From Alistipes sp. UBA943 (GTDB lineage: Bacteria; Bacteroidota; Bacteroidia; Bacteroidales; Rikenellaceae), in contig DBDB01000006.1 of assembly GCA_002293345.1 (NCBI GenBank), forward strand, positions 1 to 9,087: a stretch of DNA of 9,087 nt, read 5' to 3'. The notes beneath the pieces are model-generated. The model was not told the DNA's origin. It ran no database searches and was given only the letters and a program-made list of their open reading frames with translations. How positions within the stretch are numbered: position 1 is the stretch's first letter; the number at the start of each line of letters is the position of its first letter. A program made the position numbers and the translations under genes. Positions 6,650 to 9,087 of the stretch are shown in pieces.

Positions 6650-6945
6650 AGTATCTCAAGCTCCAACTCCGTGTTACGCAGCTTCTTCTCCAGTTCCTTG
6701 CCTCGCTTACCTTCGTCGCTCAAACGCTCCACACCGTAGCCCTGGAAGCTCGCGTCACCATGTTTGGCAAACTCCGATCGCCACTTGTAAAGCCGATCCG
6801 AAGAGATGCCCAATTCTGCCGCCAGTGCCCTGACATTGTCTCGCTCATAACTCAGTTTTACCACCCGCTCCTTGAACGCACGGTCATAATTCTTTTTACT
6901 TGCGGTTGTTTCCATTTTTCAAAGTTAAGAAATCAGGGTGGTTCG
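6557..6945 (-). mobile_element. IS3-family insertion sequence remnant
   Basis: The element keeps a complete orfA, the frameshift signal and the first codons of orfB, all reading leftwards. The orfB end is lost at about 6557, where the sequence becomes the regulator gene. The other end is uncertain: TGAACGCGCCTTCGAACC (minus strand, about 6952-6935) begins with TGA as many IS3-family terminal repeats do, but no matching right-end repeat or target duplication remains to prove it. Without orfB the remnant cannot transpose by itself. Confidence 0.75.
6610..6915 (-). CDS. IS3-family transposase OrfA
   Basis: A 101-residue protein starting METTASKKNYDRAFKERVVK. Residues 10-60 form the helix-turn-helix of OrfA (VVKLSYERDNVRALAAEL, then GISSDRLYKWRSEFAKHG), which binds the IS ends. 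Residues 74-96 (KELEKKLRNTELELEILKKA) form the leucine-zipper coiled coil used for multimerisation. The length is normal for the family. Near its end seven A residues (6649-6643 on the minus strand) make a slippery run, and the -1 frame leads into the start of orfB. OrfA alone may still bind IS ends and act as a repressor of related copies. CAAAGTTA on the plus strand at 6920-6927 reads TAACTTTG on the minus strand, but it is too close to the ATG to be a convincing -7 box. Confidence 0.88.
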   Translation of the reverse strand: METTASKKNYDRAFKERVVKLSYERDNVRALAAELGISSDRLYKWRSEFAKHGDASFQGYGVERLSDEGKRGKELEKKLRNTELELEILKKAIAVFSKTDQ

Positions 6946-6984
6946 AAGGCGCGTTCAGTTCCCGTCACCTCCACACCGCAACGT

Positions 6985-7007
6985 GGCGCGCGCCCGGTGA
7001 CGTCACC
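6985..7007. repeat. Adjacent palindromes upstream of cassette 1
   Basis: GGCGCGCGCC (6985-6994) is a perfect 10-bp palindrome and GGTGACGTCACC (6996-7007) a perfect 12-bp palindrome immediately after it. They occupy the position that a GGAGAAG hairpin holds ahead of cassette 2. The 6946-6984 stretch before them shows no gene. They may be cruciform-forming recombination landmarks or remnants of a terminator; no function is shown. Confidence 0.5.
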
Positions 7008-7210
7008 CAATTCTCCTCCCCGTGACGGGTTGGCGTATCTGGAGCGATGGTCAGCTGAGTTATCACAACACCCAAGGGCGGTACTGGATTCTTCAAATAA
7101 ATCCTGCTACGCTATCAGCATGGGGATTCGGCTTCTCTGAAGACACTTCGGATCTGGCGGAGAGCAATCGCGTCGGGTACGGCTTCTCCCTCCGTTGTAT
7201 AAAGATCTAA
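7001..7210 (+). pseudogene. FISUMP-like 3' cassette 1 (silent, no start region)
   Basis: An open frame from just after a TGA (6998-7000) to TAA (7208-7210). Its homologous part reads ILLPVTGWRIWSDGQL, then GRYWIL, AWGFGF and a closing GYGFSLRCIKI. This is the end of a FISUMP-type domain (Fibrobacter succinogenes major paralogous domain; typical pattern LPAAGYR.YS.G.L...G.YWSS...A..L.F....R.YGFSVRC). Such C-type-lectin-like domains occur at the C-termini of Bacteroidetes surface proteins. No ATG, signal peptide or domain beginning is present, so it is a C-terminal fragment only. A GTG at 7022 could act as a start but would cut the conserved LLP part. It aligns along its length with cassette 2. 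Confidence 0.65.
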
Positions 7211-7221
7211 TGTAGGGCGGG
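7178..7221 (+). repeat. 44-bp conserved cassette end, copy 1
   Basis: It begins TACGGCTTCTCCCTCCG, codes YGFSLRCIKI and the stop, and continues 11 bases beyond the stop as TGTAGGGCGGG. It differs from copy 2 at only one of 44 bases. Conservation past the stop codon is not explained by protein selection. Confidence 0.9.
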
Positions 7222-7225
7222 ATAA

Positions 7226-7253
7226 GGAGAAGCGCGCGGAGCGCGCCTTCTCC
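7226..7253. repeat. Strong hairpin between the two cassettes
   Basis: GGAGAAG (7226-7232) pairs with CTTCTCC (7247-7253), and GCGC tracts extend the stem towards a GGA loop, with one unpaired base. Its right arm is also the first part of the LLLP-coding edge of cassette 2. It follows the stop of cassette 1 by 15 bp. It could be a terminator (though no T tract follows) or a structure used in cassette exchange. Confidence 0.6.
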
Positions 7254-7444
7254 TCCCCGCGCCGGGGCTCCGTGTCTACTCCAATGGTCAGCTGTTCAAT
7301 CAGACTACCTACGGCTACTATTGGTTGCTCTCGGCCTCGTCTACGACGGATGCGCGTTGGTTCAATTTTAATGCCGGCGCCTCGATTACGACGAGTACCG
7401 ATCACGTCAGTTACGGCTTCACCCTCCGTTGTATAAAGATCTAA
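7226..7444 (+). pseudogene. FISUMP-like 3' cassette 2 (silent, no start region)
   Basis: An open frame of 72 codons from just after TAA (7223-7225) to TAA (7442-7444), with no ATG, GTG or TTG near its beginning. It reads GEARGARLLLPAPGLRVYSN, then GQLFNQTTYGYYWLLSAS, ARWFNFNAGAS and HVSYGFTLRCIKI. GARLLLPAPGLR matches the LPAAGYR-type entry into the last part of FISUMP domains better than cassette 1 does, and GYYW and YGFTLRC are canonical. The frame is fully open and codon-like, which suggests recent selection or a recent copy, yet it has no way to be translated alone. It would be expected to replace the 3' end of a full-length gene elsewhere, or to be a relic of one. Confidence 0.7.
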
Positions 7445-7455
7445 TGTAGGGCGGG
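7412..7455 (+). repeat. 44-bp conserved cassette end, copy 2
   Basis: Second copy of the conserved end, 234 bp after copy 1, with a single T-to-A difference (TTCTCC to TTCACC, Ser to Thr). It too runs 11 bases past the stop. It is followed by TAAAGGAG, compared with ATAAGGAG after copy 1. Confidence 0.9.
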
Positions 7456-7465
7456 TAAAGGAGGG

Positions 7466-7481
7466 GGCGCCCGAAGGGGCC
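7466..7481 (-). terminator. Possible hairpin terminator after the helicase gene
   Basis: On the minus strand GGCCCC, TTCG and GGCGCC form a stem of five pairs with one C-C mismatch around a TTCG tetraloop, 7 bp after the helicase stop codon. Only a short TTTA follows at a distance, so termination is unproven. The same hairpin lies just after the end of cassette 2 on the plus strand. Confidence 0.35.
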
Positions 7482-7487
7482 ATCGGG

Positions 7488-8684
7488 CTATTGAGGGTTG
7501 GAGATGACGTGAAGCTGTTTGCCGATGAGTTTTTGGATGTCTTTAAGCATCGAGCGGTCGTCCGCGGAGCAAAACGTGAGGGCCGTTCCTGTGGCACCGG
7601 CACGTCCCGTACGGCCGATGCGGTGCACGTACGTCTCGACCACGTCCGGAAGGTCGTAGTTGATTACCAGCCCGAGCTCCTTGATGTCGATCCCGCGTGC
7701 GGCGATGTCCGTGGCGACCATCACCTTGATCTTACCCGACTTAAAATCCGCCAAGGCGCGTTGGCGTGCCCCCTGAGACTTATTACCGTGGATCGCGGCA
7801 TTGTCGATGCCGGCCTTTTGAAGCGTGCGTGAAATGTTGTCCGCACCGTGTTTGGTGCGGGAGAATACCAACACCGATTTATCCGTTTCCTGTTTCAATA
7901 CCGATACCAACAGCCCTTTTTTCTCTGGTTTTTCTACATAGTAGAGCGACTGCGCAACTGTGTCGACGGTGGAGGATACGGGTGTCACCTCGATCCGCAC
8001 GGGGTTGGTGAGCATGTTACGTGACAATGACACGATCGCTTCGGGCATCGTGGCGGAGAAAAACAGTGTCTGGCGTTTTTTCGGCAGCATGGGCAACAAG
8101 CGCTTGATGTCCGAAATGAATCCCATGTCGAGCATCCGGTCGGCCTCGTCGAGCACGAAATGTGTCAACCCGTCGAGATGCACCTCGCCCTGACCGATCA
8201 GATCCAACAGGCGTCCCGGCGTGGCGATGAGAATGTCGATACCCTGATGCAGTTTGTCCGTCTGGGGGCGCTGTTTCACGCCGCCGAAAATGGCCGTGTG
8301 ACGCAGACCGGTGTATTTCCCGTAATCGGCGAAACAGGCGTCGATCTGCAATGCCAACTCGCGTGTGGGGGTGAGGATCAGCACACGGATGACGCGTTGT
8401 TCCTTCGGTTTGCCGTGCGAACGGCCCTTGCGATCCTTGCGGGGTGGGAGGGGGTTATTTCCATCCTCAGTCGCCCGACGGGGCTTCTCCTGCCACAAAG
8501 TTTGCAAGAGTGGGATGGCAAATGCTGCCGTTTTGCCGGTACCGGTCTGTGCGATGCCGAAAATATCGCGACCCCGTGCAACAACCGGAATGGCCTGTTG
8601 CTGGATCGGGGTCGGTGTGGTGTATCCTTTTTCGCGGACGGCACGAAGAATCGGCTCCGCGATGTTGAGTTCGTCAAATGTCAT
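7488..8684 (-). CDS. rhlE: RhlE-type DEAD-box RNA helicase
   Basis: A 398-residue ATP-dependent RNA helicase from the ATG at 8684 (MTFDELNIAEPILRAVREKG). A longer upstream frame in this phase runs into the preceding gene and is rejected. All motifs are present: Q motif GYTTPTPIQ (20-28), motif I AQTGTGKT (45-52), Ia PTREL (106-110), II DEAD (179-182), III SAT (210-212), IV VFSRTK (273-278), V ATDIAARGID (324-333) and VI HRIGRTGRAG (354-363). A basic insertion of about 30 residues (68-97) lies between motifs I and Ia. The C-terminus stops soon after the second RecA lobe without a long basic tail. Such proteins remodel structured RNA in ribosome assembly and cold adaptation. It starts 17 nt after the nitronate monooxygenase stop and is probably co-transcribed. 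Confidence 0.93.
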   Translation of the reverse strand: MTFDELNIAEPILRAVREKGYTTPTPIQQQAIPVVARGRDIFGIAQTGTGKTAAFAIPLLQTLWQEKPRRATEDGNNPLPPRKDRKGRSHGKPKEQRVIRVLILTPTRELALQIDACFADYGKYTGLRHTAIFGGVKQRPQTDKLHQGIDILIATPGRLLDLIGQGEVHLDGLTHFVLDEADRMLDMGFISDIKRLLPMLPKKRQTLFFSATMPEAIVSLSRNMLTNPVRIEVTPVSSTVDTVAQSLYYVEKPEKKGLLVSVLKQETDKSVLVFSRTKHGADNISRTLQKAGIDNAAIHGNKSQGARQRALADFKSGKIKVMVATDIAARGIDIKELGLVINYDLPDVVETYVHRIGRTGRAGATGTALTFCSADDRSMLKDIQKLIGKQLHVISNPQ

Positions 8685-8701
8685 AAGTTGTGATTCGCCA
8701 C

Positions 8702-9087
8702 CTATACGGCGGCTTTGGTAAGCAGAAAATCTGTTTTGAGCTTCTCGATCACCTCGCGCACGGAGCGGATCTTGTCGGCCAGATAGGCGTTCGCTCCGGC
8801 AAAGGCATAGCCCTTCTTCATGTTGCCGCGCGCGGCGTTGTAGAGCGCTTTGATGATGCAGTAGGGACTTTTGGTGTAGTCGCACGTCTTGATACAGTGG
8901 AACGAGCAGGCTTTGGGGCGTGTCTCTCCCTGGGCCACGTGGCGGATGAATTCGCCGTCAAAAGCGCGTCCGGGCATCCCGACGGGGCTCTGGATGATGC
9001 GTACGTCCGAGGCATGGGCATCGAGATAGACCTGTTTGAACTCCGCAGAGGCGTCGCACTCGTTGGTCGGCACGAAGATCGACCCCA
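8702..9087 (-). CDS. Nitronate monooxygenase family protein, C-terminal part
   Basis: Partial gene entering from the right edge; the start lies outside the window. The visible 128 or so residues run from GSIFVPTNECDASAEFKQVY to VIEKLKTDFLLTKAAV. The phrase corresponding to GTRF..S.E..A...YK (here GSIFVPTNECDASAEFKQ) follows the FMN-binding barrel in nitronate monooxygenase/2-nitropropane dioxygenase and FabK-like proteins, and the following KACSFHCIKTCDYTKSPYC and GYAFAGANAYLADKI are typical of the Bacteroidetes branch. The family oxidises alkyl nitronates with FMN; the physiological substrate here is unknown. The four cysteines in CSFHCIKTC...YC could bind a metal or form a cluster, but that is inference. 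It precedes the helicase gene in the same direction with a 17-nt gap. Confidence 0.8.
   Translation of the reverse strand, partial: GSIFVPTNECDASAEFKQVYLDAHASDVRIIQSPVGMPGRAFDGEFIRHVAQGETRPKACSFHCIKTCDYTKSPYCIIKALYNAARGNMKKGYAFAGANAYLADKIRSVREVIEKLKTDFLLTKAAV

Noticed and set aside
6916..6950. Promoter for IS orfA using TAACTTTG at 6920-6927
   Set aside because: The box ends only 5 nt before the ATG, and there is no TTTG at the proper -33 distance.
6624..7140. Plus-strand open frames across the IS remnant and cassette 1
   Set aside because: They are antisense to orfA or out of frame with the FISUMP homology, and show no family features.
7001..7444. Diversity-generating retroelement variable repeats
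   Set aside because: The two cassettes differ throughout, not mainly at positions that could be adenine in a template, and no reverse transcriptase or template repeat is in the window. It remains only a genome-wide possibility.
8685..8885. N-terminal extension of the helicase by 67 codons
   Set aside because: The extension overlaps the nitronate monooxygenase coding sequence and is Arg/His/Gln-rich; the Q-motif region begins normally at MTFDELNI from the ATG at 8684.

Overview
The window looks like a chromosomal segment of a gut-type Bacteroidales bacterium. The basis is a type V (FimA/Mfa-family) fimbrial locus flanked by DUF3575 and DUF3868/OmpA-like accessory genes, a Bacteroidetes-type promoter (TTTG, 20-nt spacer, TAnnTTTG), a lack of strong Shine-Dalgarno sites, and RhlE and nitronate monooxygenase genes of the Bacteroidetes kind. 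The moderately high GC and the FISUMP-type fragments would suit an Alistipes/Rikenellaceae-like genome, but the genus is inference.

Layout. Positions 1-632 (minus): 5' part of an archaeal-type P-loop ATPase (ATPase_2 family), with a convincing promoter and repeated GTAAC motifs over its predicted start of transcription. Positions 836-2449 (minus): a two-gene unit of a DUF3575 outer-membrane barrel followed by a DUF3868 plus OmpA-like protein. A 145-bp divergent spacer separates these from a plus-strand operon (2595-6578): an Mfa1-like major fimbrillin lipoprotein, a FimB/Mfa2-like anchor lipoprotein with an unusual Pro-Gly-Asp repeat near its C-terminus, a second fimbrillin-like lipoprotein (probably a minor or tip subunit), and the first third of a helix-turn-helix regulator. 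That regulator is cut off by a remnant of an IS3-family element (about 6557-6945, minus) that keeps orfA, an A7 slippery run and about the first 30 codons of orfB.

Positions 6996-7455 hold the most unusual part: two tandem, start-less 3'-terminal cassettes of a FISUMP-type, lectin-like domain. Their bodies diverge, but their 3' ends are nearly identical (43 of 44 bases, running past the stop codon) and their 5' edges are similar, with hairpins between them. They look like silent donor cassettes or relics of a variable adhesin array beside the fimbrial operon. Positions 7488-9087 (minus) hold housekeeping-type genes: the C-terminal part of a nitronate monooxygenase followed by a complete RhlE-type DEAD-box helicase.

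How the genes fit together: the three fimbrial lipoproteins would be exported, lipidated and built into a type V pilus on the outer membrane, with Arg55 in the major and minor subunits as candidate processing sites and the Mfa2-like protein as anchor. The DUF3575 and DUF3868/OmpA-like proteins probably support assembly or anchoring at the outer membrane. The truncated regulator and the FISUMP cassettes suggest that IS-driven rearrangement removed or disconnected regulatory and adhesin parts of this locus.
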